Assembly (NCBI GenBank): GCA_945862295.1 | Contig: CAMAXT010000017.1 | Coordinates: 1-40,226 of the forward strand | Length of the DNA stretch: 40,226 bases | Direction: 5' to 3' | Source: Pseudobacteriovorax antillogorgiicola | GTDB taxonomy: Bacteria; Bdellovibrionota_B; Oligoflexia; Oligoflexales; CAIYRB01 | Shown here: piece after piece, positions 8,816-17,123 of the stretch | Numbering within the stretch: the stretch's first letter is position 1 | Layout: the number at the start of each line of letters is the position of its first letter | The notes under the pieces: model-generated | Database searches by the model: none | Told to the model about the DNA's origin: nothing | The model's input: the letters and a program-made list of their open reading frames with translations, nothing else | Program-made: the position numbers and the translations under genes

Positions 8816-9253
8816 TTAACCAGCTTCTCTCAGGCGCTTTTTTTCCCGATCGATACGCTTTTGTATTCTAGCAGCAAGTCCAACGAAGAAATTCGCCTCA
8901 GCTTTCCAGCGGCGGTAGTATTCTTCACGAATTCCCGTGCGGAAAACGAATTGCATCTGCATGCCTTCTTTTTCCCATAGGACCTCGTTAATCTCGGACA
9001 ATTTCTTCTCTAATCGACCGACCAAAGTGCTTAAATCATATTTTGGCGAGGATGCAGGCGCAGGGCGAACAGCACCTACTTTTGCATTTGCCTTAGGTAT
9101 CTGGGACTGAGCTGCTGCTTTATTATTAATTTCTTCATTTATTTCAGGAGATTGCCCTTCGGCAGCGGCATCCAACGAACTAGCTGTTGATTCTTCATCA
9201 TTGCTTTGTGAAAAGTCCTCATTCGGGGTATTTTGATCGTTAGCGTCTGACAT
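8816..9253 (-). CDS. hypothetical protein with acidic disordered N-terminus and basic helical C-terminus
   Basis: A 145-residue protein I do not recognise. Residues 1-75 are rich in Asp, Glu, Asn, Ser and Ala and are probably disordered. Residues 80-145 look helical: a leucine-rich stretch (STLVGRLEKKLSEINEVL), an aromatic segment (REEYYRRWKAEANFF) and a very basic tail (RIQKRIDREKKRLREAG). It has no signal peptide or membrane segment, so it is likely cytoplasmic. A conserved-looking C-terminal helical unit with an acidic tail would fit a nucleic-acid or protein-binding adaptor, but this is a guess. AGAGA lies before the ATG. It is divergent from the RNA helicase gene across about 120 bases and precedes the CpoB-like gene on the same strand. 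Confidence 0.65.
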   Translation of the reverse strand: MSDANDQNTPNEDFSQSNDEESTASSLDAAAEGQSPEINEEINNKAAAQSQIPKANAKVGAVRPAPASSPKYDLSTLVGRLEKKLSEINEVLWEKEGMQMQFVFRTGIREEYYRRWKAEANFFVGLAARIQKRIDREKKRLREAG

Positions 9254-9375
9254 GGTAAATCTCTCTGGGATTAGGGTTCCATGCCTTTCGTATCGGATTT
9301 AACTAGCGAAAATTGATGTAGAAGATTGGCTGACCCAGCAGGCATTTAGGTAACAAGTCGAAATTGCAGGATAAA

Positions 9376-11121
9376 ATGGAAAACCGACCGTCAGCAGAAA
9401 CAGATAAAATCATCGGCAGTGTTGCAGTTATAGAAGCGGAGAATGGACCCGCAATCGTCATCAACTCAGTGGATGACGCAGCACTGGGAATCGAATCTTT
9501 TGATGATCTTCCGCTCTTAGATGTAACCAAAGCAGCAATTCAAAAAGTTGGTTGGAGTAAACCAACTCCCGTTCAAAAACTTTGTTTGCCGCACACTTTG
9601 AAACAACGTCACGTCGCAGGATTCGCACAAACAGGTACTGGTAAAACCGGTGTATTCCTGATTACGATCGCAAATAGGCTGCTCGAAACAAAAGTCGCTG
9701 GCCAGCCAACGAAAACAAAAGCAATCGTCATCGGTCCAACACGCGAGCTTGCCATGCAGATCGAGCAAGATGCGCAAGTGCTTTTCGAAGCCTGCGGACT
9801 TTCCTCAATTGCAGTGTTCGGTGGTATCGACTACGACAAGCAAGCTAAACGCATTAAAGACGGTGTGGATGTAATCTTCGCAACGCCTGGGCGCCTAAAA
9901 GATTACTGCCAGAAAAATATCGTCAATCTAACCGAGGTTGAGCTTTTCGTTTGTGACGAAGCCGACCGTATGTTTGATATGGGCTTTATTGAAGACGTGG
10001 AATACTTCCTTGAGCGTATTCCAGAGCAGAGCCAAAAGCTGCTGTTCTCAGCGACGACAAACGCAGAAGTAAAAGAACTCGCTTTTGAGTACCTTGAAAA
10101 TCCGGAATATATCTCTGTCACCCCAGAGGTCATCACTCCTGAGAACATCACTCAACGAGCAGTCCACTGCAACGCGACGGAAAAACTCCGCGTACTTCTC
10201 GGCCTGATGCGTGAACATAATCCAGTTTGTTCGATCGTTTTTACGAACACCAAGCTGACAGCTGAATGGCTGCACTATAAACTAACCGGGAACGGCTTTG
10301 ATGCGGATTTGATCACTGGCGACCTGCCACAGAAGAAACGTATTAAGCTGATCCAGAGAATCAAAGAAGGCGAACTCAAAGCATTGATCGCGACTGACGT
10401 CGCAAGCCGCGGACTGCACATTTCAAAAGTTACTCATGTCTATAACTTTGATCTTCCGGACGACGCACCAAACTACGTCCACAGAATCGGTCGTACTGCG
10501 CGCGCTGGCGCAAGCGGTAGTGCTTGGTCACTAGTTTGCGACGACTACGGTCACAATCTCTCAGCAATCAACGAACTTCTCGGCGAAGTCGCGGTTAGTT
10601 CAGAGTGGCCGAAGCCTGAATATCTCAAAATCAAAGATGAAGCCGGTAACCCATACGAAGACGGAACCTTGGTCCGAGAACGACCAGGTGGTTCTAAACG
10701 TGATGGCGGTGGACGCGACCGTGATGGCGGTGGACGCGACCGTGGCGGCGATAGAGGCCGTGATAAAAACGAACGTGCTGCTGGCCAACAAGGCCGCGGC
10801 CGAAACCAAGACCGTCAAGATCGTCCGCAGTCTGGTGGTCCACGTGGACAGCAAGCACACGGCAACAATCAGAACCGACCGCAACAAGACAAAAATCGCG
10901 GCGGGCGTAATGATAACCGCGGCAACAAAGGCGAAAACCAAAGAGACCGCCCACAAGGACAACGTGACGGCAATCGCGATCAAAGGCCGCGCAAAGATCA
11001 TCATCAAAAACCACAGCACCAAGCTGCGGCAGCAAAGTCTTCAGTTCCTGAATCGATTGAATCTAAATCGGTCGGTGGCATGATCAAAAAGATTTTCAAA
11101 GCGATCTTCGGCAAAGGCTGA
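9376..11121 (+). CDS. DEAD-box ATP-dependent RNA helicase with long basic Gly/Arg/Asn-rich tail
   Basis: A 581-residue RNA helicase, RhlB/RhlE-like. Core motifs in order are KPTPVQKLCLP (Q motif), AQTGTGKTG (Walker A), PTRELAMQ, TPGRL, CDEADRMFDMGF (DEAD), LFSATT (SAT), VFTNTKL, ATDVASRGLH and HRIGRTARAG. After about residue 440 the protein becomes a low-complexity tail of Arg, Gly, Asp, Asn and Gln, typical of RNA-binding disordered regions, and it ends in a hydrophobic/basic helix (MIKKIFKAIFGKG). Likely roles are RNA decay, ribosome assembly or cold adaptation. The exact subfamily is not decided. The ATG at 9376 has AGGA close upstream. An in-frame TTG at 9364 is a less likely start. A terminator follows. 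Confidence 0.94.
   Translation: MENRPSAETDKIIGSVAVIEAENGPAIVINSVDDAALGIESFDDLPLLDVTKAAIQKVGWSKPTPVQKLCLPHTLKQRHVAGFAQTGTGKTGVFLITIANRLLETKVAGQPTKTKAIVIGPTRELAMQIEQDAQVLFEACGLSSIAVFGGIDYDKQAKRIKDGVDVIFATPGRLKDYCQKNIVNLTEVELFVCDEADRMFDMGFIEDVEYFLERIPEQSQKLLFSATTNAEVKELAFEYLENPEYISVTPEVITPENITQRAVHCNATEKLRVLLGLMREHNPVCSIVFTNTKLTAEWLHYKLTGNGFDADLITGDLPQKKRIKLIQRIKEGELKALIATDVASRGLHISKVTHVYNFDLPDDAPNYVHRIGRTARAGASGSAWSLVCDDYGHNLSAINELLGEVAVSSEWPKPEYLKIKDEAGNPYEDGTLVRERPGGSKRDGGGRDRDGGGRDRGGDRGRDKNERAAGQQGRGRNQDRQDRPQSGGPRGQQAHGNNQNRPQQDKNRGGRNDNRGNKGENQRDRPQGQRDGNRDQRPRKDHHQKPQHQAAAAKSSVPESIESKSVGGMIKKIFKAIFGKG
10699..10740 (+). repeat. two perfect 21-bp tandem copies inside the helicase tail
   Basis: The 21-base unit occupies 10699-10719 and 10720-10740 without a mismatch and is followed by a partial, diverged third copy. 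It encodes the repeated RDGGGRD-type peptide of the helicase's disordered tail. Such in-frame tandem units can expand or contract by slippage without breaking the gene. Confidence 0.9.
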
Positions 11122-11139
11122 AACAGTTCTAATTTATAC

Positions 11140-11170
11140 AAAAGGCCTAGCTGCATATGCTGGGCCTTTT
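11140..11170 (+). terminator. rho-independent terminator of the RNA helicase gene
   Basis: AAAAGGCC pairs with GGCCTTTT around an inner, partly self-complementary loop, and the right arm runs into a T-stretch. It begins 18 bases after the helicase stop codon. Because the left arm starts with A-residues, it may also work weakly on the minus strand for the convergent gene ending at 11271. Confidence 0.8.
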
Positions 11171-11270
11171 TACGTTTTGGTAGTCATTGCGAGCCCGGAT
11201 GCCAAGGAGAATTTCAGCAAGTGGATTCAACTCTATCAAAAATGCTAGAAGAGCATCGCCGCTAGAAAAT

Positions 11271-11933
11271 TCAGTGATAAAGTTTACGAAAAGTCAGACC
11301 AACCGAACCACCAGAAAGGTCTTTTTCCTCAACGGAAGTATTGCTGTCAAAATCGACTATGAAAGCTGAAAGCGAAACACCGATATCAATACTATCGCGG
11401 CTATAGAACGTCGCATAAACACCGGGGTCAACGGAGCGGAATTTTACAGTATCCATTTTTGCAGCTACACCGCTAGCTTCACCACGGTGATATAACAAGC
11501 CGCCACCTGCATTCGCGAAAACAATAATGCGAAACGGTCGGTAATCAAAAACCTGCTGACCGAGAAACAATCCAGCGCCATAGAACGAATAGGTATCCTT
11601 AGTTTGGCCATTGTTTTTTCTGATCGTCAGATTCGTTGGTGTACCAATTGCGCCAATACCAACCATAGTCCCAAAGGAGAATTTTCTGATCCACTGAGCA
11701 CCGATCATGTAGTGCTGCTTTTCCATGATTGCTATGGAGCGAAAGTCGAAAGCATTTTCCCATTTTTCTCGGTAGAACACTCGGATCTTATGATCGCCGC
11801 TATCGCTACTACCGTCGGTGGCAGCCGATGCTTCGGGCGCGCTATCAGAAGACATCTCTTGGGCACTCATAGTACCAGAGTTAGCGATGCCAAAATAAAA
11901 AACGATTACCGCACGACAAATAAAGTTAATCAT
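11271..11933 (-). CDS. probable small outer-membrane beta-barrel protein
   Basis: The 220-residue product begins with a signal peptide (hydrophobic stretch ending near GTMSAQ). A short acidic Ser/Ala-rich linker follows, then alternating polar/hydrophobic strands with many aromatic and Gly residues (SFGTMVGIGAIG, YSFYGAGLFLGQQ, IIVFANAGGGLLYH, GVYATFYSRDSIDIGVSLS), the pattern of an OmpW/OmpA-like 8-stranded barrel. The last residue is His rather than the usual Phe (LTFRKLYH), although aromatic residues are near. I cannot name a family. The ATG at 11933 has AAGGA 5 bases upstream. A further in-frame ATG at 11960 lacks this. The gene lies 136 bases downstream of the CpaF-like ATPase gene on the same strand. 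Confidence 0.65.
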   Translation of the reverse strand: MINFICRAVIVFYFGIANSGTMSAQEMSSDSAPEASAATDGSSDSGDHKIRVFYREKWENAFDFRSIAIMEKQHYMIGAQWIRKFSFGTMVGIGAIGTPTNLTIRKNNGQTKDTYSFYGAGLFLGQQVFDYRPFRIIVFANAGGGLLYHRGEASGVAAKMDTVKFRSVDPGVYATFYSRDSIDIGVSLSAFIVDFDSNTSVEEKDLSGGSVGLTFRKLYH

Positions 11934-12069
11934 ATTGTTCCTTAGCTTGCAGCGAATCAAAACGGCTTATCAGTTAACAATACGCGCTCTCATGATGGGC
12001 ACTTCACAGCAGCATACTTGTTGTAAATTTTCAGCTATTATAGTGACTTTCGACCGAGAGGTAAACCAC

Positions 12070-12993
12070 TCAAAGTGGTTCGAGCCGAGAGACCTGCGGC
12101 GGTGATCCGCGGACCATAGAAACCACCAAAACAGGCGCTGATAGATCTTTTGCCCAATCTGAAGCACTTAGACTTGCCATAGACGTGAGTCGGTCGAGGA
12201 CTTCCCTGGCTGATGCGGCATGCATGGTACTCATGACCCCCGAATGACCGGCGCGCATCGCATCGATCAGGACCGCAGCTTCAGTGGAACGCACTTCACC
12301 AACAATCAGACGGTCCGGAAGGAGGCGCAGCGACTCTGTAAGCAAACGGTCAAGAGCGAACCCACCTAACTGCTCGATATTTGCTTGCCTGGCACTAAGA
12401 CGGACGATGTTCCCCGTCAAAGCACCAATTTCTGGCACTGACTCCATTAAAAATACGCGCTCGTCCGCGGGCACATGTTTGAGCAATGCAGCAAGCAATG
12501 AGGTTTTCCCCGATCCGGTTGGTCCTGCGATAACAATATGGTCACGCTGCTCTACCGCGTTTATCAAGCGGCCTAAGAGCGCTTTGGGCATTTTGAAATC
12601 GTCGAGTGTTAAATCATTGAAACGATGCCGGCGAATGCTAACTATGGGTCCATCAACCGCCATGGGAGCAAGCAGGCAATGCCAGCGAAGTGCGCCGTCA
12701 TGCAAGACGCCACCGGCAGCACCAACAATTGGATCAAGTCTGACATTAGCTGATCGCGCCAAGGCAATGATCCAGCTGCTAAGGGCACCCGTGTCAGCAA
12801 AGGGCGAGGTAAGTCGAGTTCTGCCGCCTGCGGACACTAGCCACATCGCGCGACAGCCATCGAGTAGAATCTCATTTAGGTTACTATCTTCGAAGAATGT
12901 CAGGGGACAACGTTCTAATACTGGTGCACTTTCAACTACCAAAGGCGCTGAGTCAGACCTATTTGAAATTATTTGTTTGAAAATGTTCCACAT
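12070..12993 (-). CDS. orphan CpaF/VirB11-like secretion ATPase
   Basis: A 307-residue type II/IV secretion-type ATPase. Walker A is GPTGSGKT at residues 157-164. An Asp/Glu-rich FLMESVPEIG box follows, then the Walker B-like segment DRLIVGEVRSTEAAVLIDAM and the His box SGVMSTMHAASAREVLDRL. The N-terminal part resembles the short CpaF linker domain (EDSNLNEILLDG) before the Arg-rich IVSIRRHR segment. It is shorter than typical CpaF (over 400 residues), mostly at the N-terminus. CpaF proteins power Tad/Flp pilus assembly, but no tad, flp or cpa gene is near, so it is either a remote part of a scattered system or has another role. The start at 12993 has no good Shine-Dalgarno sequence. Confidence 0.85.
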   Translation of the reverse strand: MWNIFKQIISNRSDSAPLVVESAPVLERCPLTFFEDSNLNEILLDGCRAMWLVSAGGRTRLTSPFADTGALSSWIIALARSANVRLDPIVGAAGGVLHDGALRWHCLLAPMAVDGPIVSIRRHRFNDLTLDDFKMPKALLGRLINAVEQRDHIVIAGPTGSGKTSLLAALLKHVPADERVFLMESVPEIGALTGNIVRLSARQANIEQLGGFALDRLLTESLRLLPDRLIVGEVRSTEAAVLIDAMRAGHSGVMSTMHAASAREVLDRLTSMASLSASDWAKDLSAPVLVVSMVRGSPPQVSRLEPL

Positions 12994-13096
12994 GCGAAAC
13001 GTTTACTACGGTAGCAGCAAGTCGTTAAATGGCATGTCCTTTGAGTCTTGGGTTCGTCTGCTAAATGCAGCTGGTTACTAACAAAAAAAATGCTAA

Positions 13097-13136
13097 ATAA
13101 AGATCGGCCTGTGCATTTTTTAAACACGATCTTTAT
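13097..13136. repeat. 10-bp perfect inverted repeat between the CpaF-like gene and aspS
   Basis: ATAAAGATCG at 13097-13106 is exactly complementary to CGATCTTTAT at 13127-13136, with a 20-base spacer. It lies in the roughly 300-base divergent region between the CpaF-like ATPase and aspS. It lacks a T-run directly after either arm, so it is not a convincing terminator. An operator or a leader hairpin is possible. The rest of this divergent gap shows no other clear feature except GGAG before aspS. Confidence 0.45.
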
Positions 13137-13291
13137 CCCTTTGGTTTCATCGTTCCCTTGCTCCCATGCGTCAAATAAAACGTACAAACCACCGCCCTAA
13201 CTAATTCTGTATTTAGCTCATATTCCCAGATAAACTCTGCGGTCATCGAAAAGGAGATAGTGAGGTCTCCTGATACCACTGGAGTCATGGG

Positions 13292-15073
13292 ATGCATACC
13301 TTTCGCACACATACATGCGGCCAACTAAGAGCAGCGCATGTCGGTGAAACAGTTCGTCTATCGGGTTGGGTTTTCCGCAAGCGCGATCACGGTCAACTTG
13401 TGTTCATTGACTTAAGAGACCACTACGGAGTCTCCCAAGTTGTGATTCAGCCAAGCCGAGATTTTTTTTCCGCCGCATCAAATCAAAGGGTCGAAAGCGT
13501 CATTACGATTACCGGTAAGGTCGTTAAACGCGATCCAAATACAATAAATCCAAATATGCCCACAGGCGAAATCGAAATCGTCGTCGACGAATACGAAGTT
13601 CAGTCGCATGCAGAAATCCTGCCGTTCTCTGTCGATGGTGATGACAACGTTTCGGAAGAGCACCGTCTCAAATTCCGATTTCTCGATCTTCGCCGCGAAA
13701 AGATGCAGCGCAATATCATTCTACGCAGCAAAGTCATCAATGCCGTACGTCGCAACATGATTGCACTTGGCTTCAACGAGTTTCAGACGCCGATTTTGAC
13801 TAGCAGTTCTCCAGAAGGTGCGCGCGATTATTTGGTGCCGTCGCGTGTTCATCCAGGACACTTTTATGCGTTGCCGCAGGCTCCGCAGCAGTTTAAACAG
13901 CTGCTGATGGTCAGTGGTTTTGACCGCTACTTCCAGATTGCTCCGTGCTTTCGTGATGAAGATGCCCGTGCTGACCGCTCACCAGGTGAGTTCTATCAGC
14001 TCGATATGGAAATGTCGTACGCGACCCAAGACGACGTTTTTGAAGTTGTAGAAAAAATGCTCGTCTCTGTTTTCAAAGAACACTCAACTAAGAAACTAAA
14101 CGCCGAGATCTTTCCGCGCATCACTTACGACGATTCAATGTTGAAGTACGGAAACGACAAGCCAGACTTGCGTAATCCGCTTATCATTCAAGATGTGAGC
14201 AAGATCTTTGCTGAATCAGAATTCAAGGCTTTCAAATCAACTGTCGATGCTGGTGGTGTCGTAAGAGCGATGAGAGCTCCTGCTGTTTCTACTAAGCCGC
14301 GCAGCTTCTTTGACAAGCTTGGTGAATATGCTCAAACGCACGGATCAAAAGGCCTAGCTTACTTGATCTGGAGTGACGAAGGAATCAAAGGTCCGATTGC
14401 GAAGTTTCTCACTCCCGAGCAACTCGAAAAGATCAAAACTCAATGCGGCGCTAAATCTGGCGATGCGGTGTTTTTTGTCTCTGATAAGGCCCTGCCGGCG
14501 GCGAAAATCGCTGGTTATGTCCGGACAAAATTGGGTGAAGAACTTGACCTGATAGAAAAAGATATCTTCAAGTTTTGCTGGATCGTTGACTTTCCAATGT
14601 TTGAACGTGACGAAGAGACTGGCGGCATCGCTTTTTCTCACAACCCGTTCTCAATGCCGCAAGGCGGCATGCACGCTCTTGATACGCAAGATCCACTCAC
14701 TATCAAAGCATATCAGTATGACGTTATTTGTAACGGCATTGAACTCTCGAGTGGTGCTGTCAGAAATCACAAGCCAGAAATCATGTACAAAGCGTTTAAG
14801 ATCGCAGGTCACCCTGAAAGTGCTGTCGACGAAAAATTTGGCGGCATGATTAGAGCGTTTAAATTCGGTGCTCCTCCGCATGCTGGCATCGCTCCTGGTA
14901 TTGACCGTATCGTGATGTTACTTGCTGAAGAGTCCAACATAAGAGAGATCATTGCGTTCCCGCTTAACCAAAAAGCTCAGTGCTTACTCATGGGCGCACC
15001 AGCTACGGTTAGTGAGAAGCAGTTGCGGGATGTACATATCCGCATCGACCCTACCGCTCTGGCAAAAAAGTAG
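13292..15073 (+). CDS. aspS: aspartyl-tRNA synthetase, probably non-discriminating
   Basis: Class IIb synthetase charging tRNA with aspartate. The 593-residue bacterial-type protein has the N-terminal OB-fold anticodon domain ([20 protein letters not shown]), class II motif 2 ([19 protein letters not shown]), an inserted GAD domain in the middle, and motif 3 ([19 protein letters not shown]). The anticodon domain reads RDHG with His33. E. coli AspRS has Leu here, while Pseudomonas aeruginosa AspRS, which also charges tRNA-Asn, has His. This suggests a relaxed enzyme that needs GatCAB. GGAG lies 7 bases before the ATG. The 3' end of the gene is part of a direct repeat and its own terminator has been separated from it by a 2.4-kb insertion. 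Confidence 0.96.
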   Translation: MHTFRTHTCGQLRAAHVGETVRLSGWVFRKRDHGQLVFIDLRDHYGVSQVVIQPSRDFFSAASNQRVESVITITGKVVKRDPNTINPNMPTGEIEIVVDEYEVQSHAEILPFSVDGDDNVSEEHRLKFRFLDLRREKMQRNIILRSKVINAVRRNMIALGFNEFQTPILTSSSPEGARDYLVPSRVHPGHFYALPQAPQQFKQLLMVSGFDRYFQIAPCFRDEDARADRSPGEFYQLDMEMSYATQDDVFEVVEKMLVSVFKEHSTKKLNAEIFPRITYDDSMLKYGNDKPDLRNPLIIQDVSKIFAESEFKAFKSTVDAGGVVRAMRAPAVSTKPRSFFDKLGEYAQTHGSKGLAYLIWSDEGIKGPIAKFLTPEQLEKIKTQCGAKSGDAVFFVSDKALPAAKIAGYVRTKLGEELDLIEKDIFKFCWIVDFPMFERDEETGGIAFSHNPFSMPQGGMHALDTQDPLTIKAYQYDVICNGIELSSGAVRNHKPEIMYKAFKIAGHPESAVDEKFGGMIRAFKFGAPPHAGIAPGIDRIVMLLAEESNIREIIAFPLNQKAQCLLMGAPATVSEKQLRDVHIRIDPTALAKK

Positions 15074-15095
15074 ATGTTTCCTGAAAAGGGCGAAG
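15032..15095 (+). repeat. left copy of the 64-bp direct repeat flanking the aspS island
   Basis: The first 57 bases are identical to 17433-17489; after one mismatch (G here, T there) the next six also match. The repeat covers the last codons of aspS, its stop codon and about 20 bases downstream, ending in GCGAAG. Integrative elements often use the 3' end of a conserved gene in this way and leave the gene intact. The left copy keeps GGGCGAAG, the left arm of the old aspS terminator, but the right arm is 2.4 kb away. Confidence 0.93.
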
Positions 15096-15129
15096 AATCA
15101 TCAAAGAAGTTTTTCAGAAAAACTCACGG

Positions 15130-15360
15130 TCACCTGCCGTCATCGTCATCCCGACGGTTGATAAATCCTGAGAGGCTCGCCGGACTTACGCCAAGCTGTT
15201 TGGCACACCCACGCAGAGATGCGTCTTTGGTTTAGCGAATGTGCTCTTTCAAGAGTTCGACCAATCTTGCTTGTGCCTTATATGAACTTGATAGAGTATA
15301 TGAAAGCTCTCTGAGATGTTCATGCCCGTCTAGATACCATACAAAAATGCGGAGTAAACA
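15130..15360 (-). pseudogene. remnant of a helix-turn-helix protein
   Basis: Read on the minus strand, one frame encodes about 75 residues interrupted by a single TAA at 15232-15234 and ended by TGA at 15130-15132. The last part, DASLRGCAKQLGVSPASLS, fits a lambda-repressor/Xre-like helix-turn-helix (alanine-x-x-leucine-glycine-valine-serine pattern), followed by GFINRR. The upstream part (HLRELSYTLSSSYKAQARL) is helical. There is no start codon with a ribosome-binding site. I read it as the broken C-terminal end of a small DNA-binding protein belonging to the island. The family call is tentative. Confidence 0.5.
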
Positions 15361-15688
15361 TCAGCGTTTTTTTCAGAAATCAGGTGCCATACCTAACTCC
15401 AATTGAACAACCGTGAAAAGAAACCAAGTGAGCACCCGCGCCGCCGGCGGGAGTTAGCTCTCGATAAGATTCACGATATGAGACGCAGGAGGGGGTCTGA
15501 AAGTCACAACCGTTTCGCCTTGGTCATCTCGATGTCCAATGATGACGGCTCTATTTCGAAAAGCTCCTTCATCCCCCGATGATGCAAACCCGGGAGTGCA
15601 ATATGAGAAATGAGATAAGTGATCGGCCGGCCAAAATACCCTTGCTCGGGATATAGTAATATTTGTCCGATCGCACGGCAGATGCATT
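15361..15688. other. gap after the DUF4143 ATPase gene, no confident gene
   Basis: A minus-strand reading frame continues from 15708 to 15454, overlapping the ATPase 3' end, and encodes 84 residues that match no family I know; it has no ribosome-binding site. Just after it lies a GC-rich, partly self-complementary stretch (GCGCCGCCGGCGG, about 15440-15452). That could fold on the minus strand, but it has no T-run. It may be further remnant DNA of the island. Confidence 0.4.
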
Positions 15689-16879
15689 TTAAGATTCTTT
15701 TTTAACACCCAAGAACTTCATAGGATCGTTCACAAATTCTGGATAGTTTTCTGGCGTGATAATCACGCAGTGTGCTTTACTAAACAACTCTTTAAACTTA
15801 ATCAATCCGTGCGGAGATTTTTTCCGGCCAGACTTCACTTCAATTGCGGTAACACGACTCCCCTGTTTTAAGACGTAATCAACTTCGATTTGATCCGCGC
15901 GCCAATAAAACAATTCTCCAGGAAGTCGCAGCAAGTCGCAACCTACAGCTAACTCAAACAGCCGGCCCCGCTGCTCCGCATTGATAGCTGTCTCATCGCG
16001 GGCAAAGGTGCACAAAGCGGGACAAAGAGGCAATATTTTAGGGCTTGATGATTTTTTTTGAAGGGAATTGGTGCTGAATTTTTGTAACGTTTTTACAAGG
16101 AACGCACCTTCAAGAATTTCGATATAGTGTTTAACGGTCTCGATACTTCCTGGATCTTGGAGTTGGCCCACCAGTTTTCTTAGGCTAATTTCTGCTGCTG
16201 GGAAGTTACAAAGAAGTTCGAAAACTTGTTTAAATAGTGCTGGTCTTGTAATCCGTCTTAGCTGCAAAATATCTTTGTCTATCACTGTTTCGACAATCGA
16301 TGACTTAACATAGTCGAGCCAACGTCGTTCTTCCTTTCTAAAAGGATCAGCACCCGGATAACCACCGAAAATTAGATATTCATTCAAGTCATAACCGAAC
16401 GCTTTTTGAGATTCGCCAAGGTTCCAATGATAGGCACGCAACATTTCAAAGCGACCGGTGAGACTTTCTGAAAGTCCGGTCTGGAGAGCTAGAGAACTAG
16501 ATCCTAACAAGACGACTTTTAATCGATGATTGGATCTCTTACTAGCGTCCCACATCTTCTTTATAACTTCGGACCAATTTTCTATTTTTTGTATCTCATC
16601 GAGTACTAAAAGAGTCCCTGGCCCTATTGCTTCGGCCGTCTGCCATTGACGTTCGATCCAACTCCAATCACCAGCAAAAACGGCATCCGCTGACGCATAG
16701 TGGGCACGTTCTGGCGCTGGAAGGCTTTCAATGATCTGGAGGAGAGCTGTGGTTTTTCCAACTTGGCGAGGACCCAAAATGACTTGTATTAAAGGATTGT
16801 TTTCTGAAATTCGTCGCTTTAGAACGTTATAAAAATTCAAATATATTAGATTGTTAGCTGCTATGTCAATTTTTGTCAT
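15689..16879 (-). CDS. AAA+ ATPase with C-terminal DUF4143 domain
   Basis: A 396-residue member of the widespread AAA_14/DUF4143 family. Walker A is GPRQVGKT at residues 36-43. Walker B with a sensor-like Asp-Glu follows in TLLVLDEIQKIENWSEVIK, then LLGSSSLALQTGLSESLTGRFEML (sensor 1 and Arg-finger region). The C-terminal DUF4143 part contains QIEVDYVLKQGSRVTAIEVK, whose E..D and E-x-K pattern resembles a PD-(D/E)XK nuclease-like fold. Family members are common in mobile and defence-like neighbourhoods but have no settled function. AAGG lies 5-6 bases before the ATG, and a perfect palindrome lies just upstream. It is the only intact gene inside the repeat-bounded island after aspS. Confidence 0.9.
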   Translation of the reverse strand: MTKIDIAANNLIYLNFYNVLKRRISENNPLIQVILGPRQVGKTTALLQIIESLPAPERAHYASADAVFAGDWSWIERQWQTAEAIGPGTLLVLDEIQKIENWSEVIKKMWDASKRSNHRLKVVLLGSSSLALQTGLSESLTGRFEMLRAYHWNLGESQKAFGYDLNEYLIFGGYPGADPFRKEERRWLDYVKSSIVETVIDKDILQLRRITRPALFKQVFELLCNFPAAEISLRKLVGQLQDPGSIETVKHYIEILEGAFLVKTLQKFSTNSLQKKSSSPKILPLCPALCTFARDETAINAEQRGRLFELAVGCDLLRLPGELFYWRADQIEVDYVLKQGSRVTAIEVKSGRKKSPHGLIKFKELFSKAHCVIITPENYPEFVNDPMKFLGVKKES

Positions 16880-16892
16880 TTCAACCTTACAA

Positions 16893-16916
16893 AAATGTCA
16901 GGTCAACCTGACATTT
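16893..16916. promoter_or_regulatory. perfect palindrome upstream of the DUF4143 ATPase gene, likely operator
   Basis: AAATGTCAGGT and ACCTGACATTT form perfect 11-bp arms around a 2-base centre, starting 14 bases before the ATG at 16879 and next to its ribosome-binding site. The length and symmetry fit a dimeric repressor or autoregulator site. The transcript could also form a hairpin that masks translation. The nearby HTH remnant at 15130-15360 may once have encoded the binding protein, which is speculation. Confidence 0.7.
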
Positions 16917-17123
16917 AATAGTATCATCATCTAAACCAACATGGCAACTCAGGGATAAGCTTATAAGCACATCAATACATTTTCCTGGTCAGTCCGGCTT
17001 GCAAGCTGAAAACGGCCATTAATTTAGTCAATCCGATTCAGATCGTACTAAACCTGTCTGACGTTCAAGCCTCTGCTGGAACATTTAACGATTTTAGACG
17101 AAAGGGGTAAGTCCAGATAGTTA

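Noticed and set aside
10600-11083. Long open frames on both strands in the helicase tail region
   Set aside because: They come from the low-complexity RG-rich codons and match no family; the helicase frame continues to its own terminator.
12064-12080. 7-bp hairpin AACCACT/AGTGGTT at the end of the CpaF-like gene
   Set aside because: It spans the stop codon and has no T-run, so a terminator call is not supported.
12284-13081. 265-residue open frame on the plus strand opposite the CpaF-like gene
   Set aside because: It has no ribosome-binding site and no domain, while the opposite strand has Walker A and His-box motifs in frame.
15454-15708. 84-residue open frame after the DUF4143 ATPase
   Set aside because: It overlaps the ATPase end, has no ribosome-binding site and no recognised similarity. 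It may be remnant DNA.
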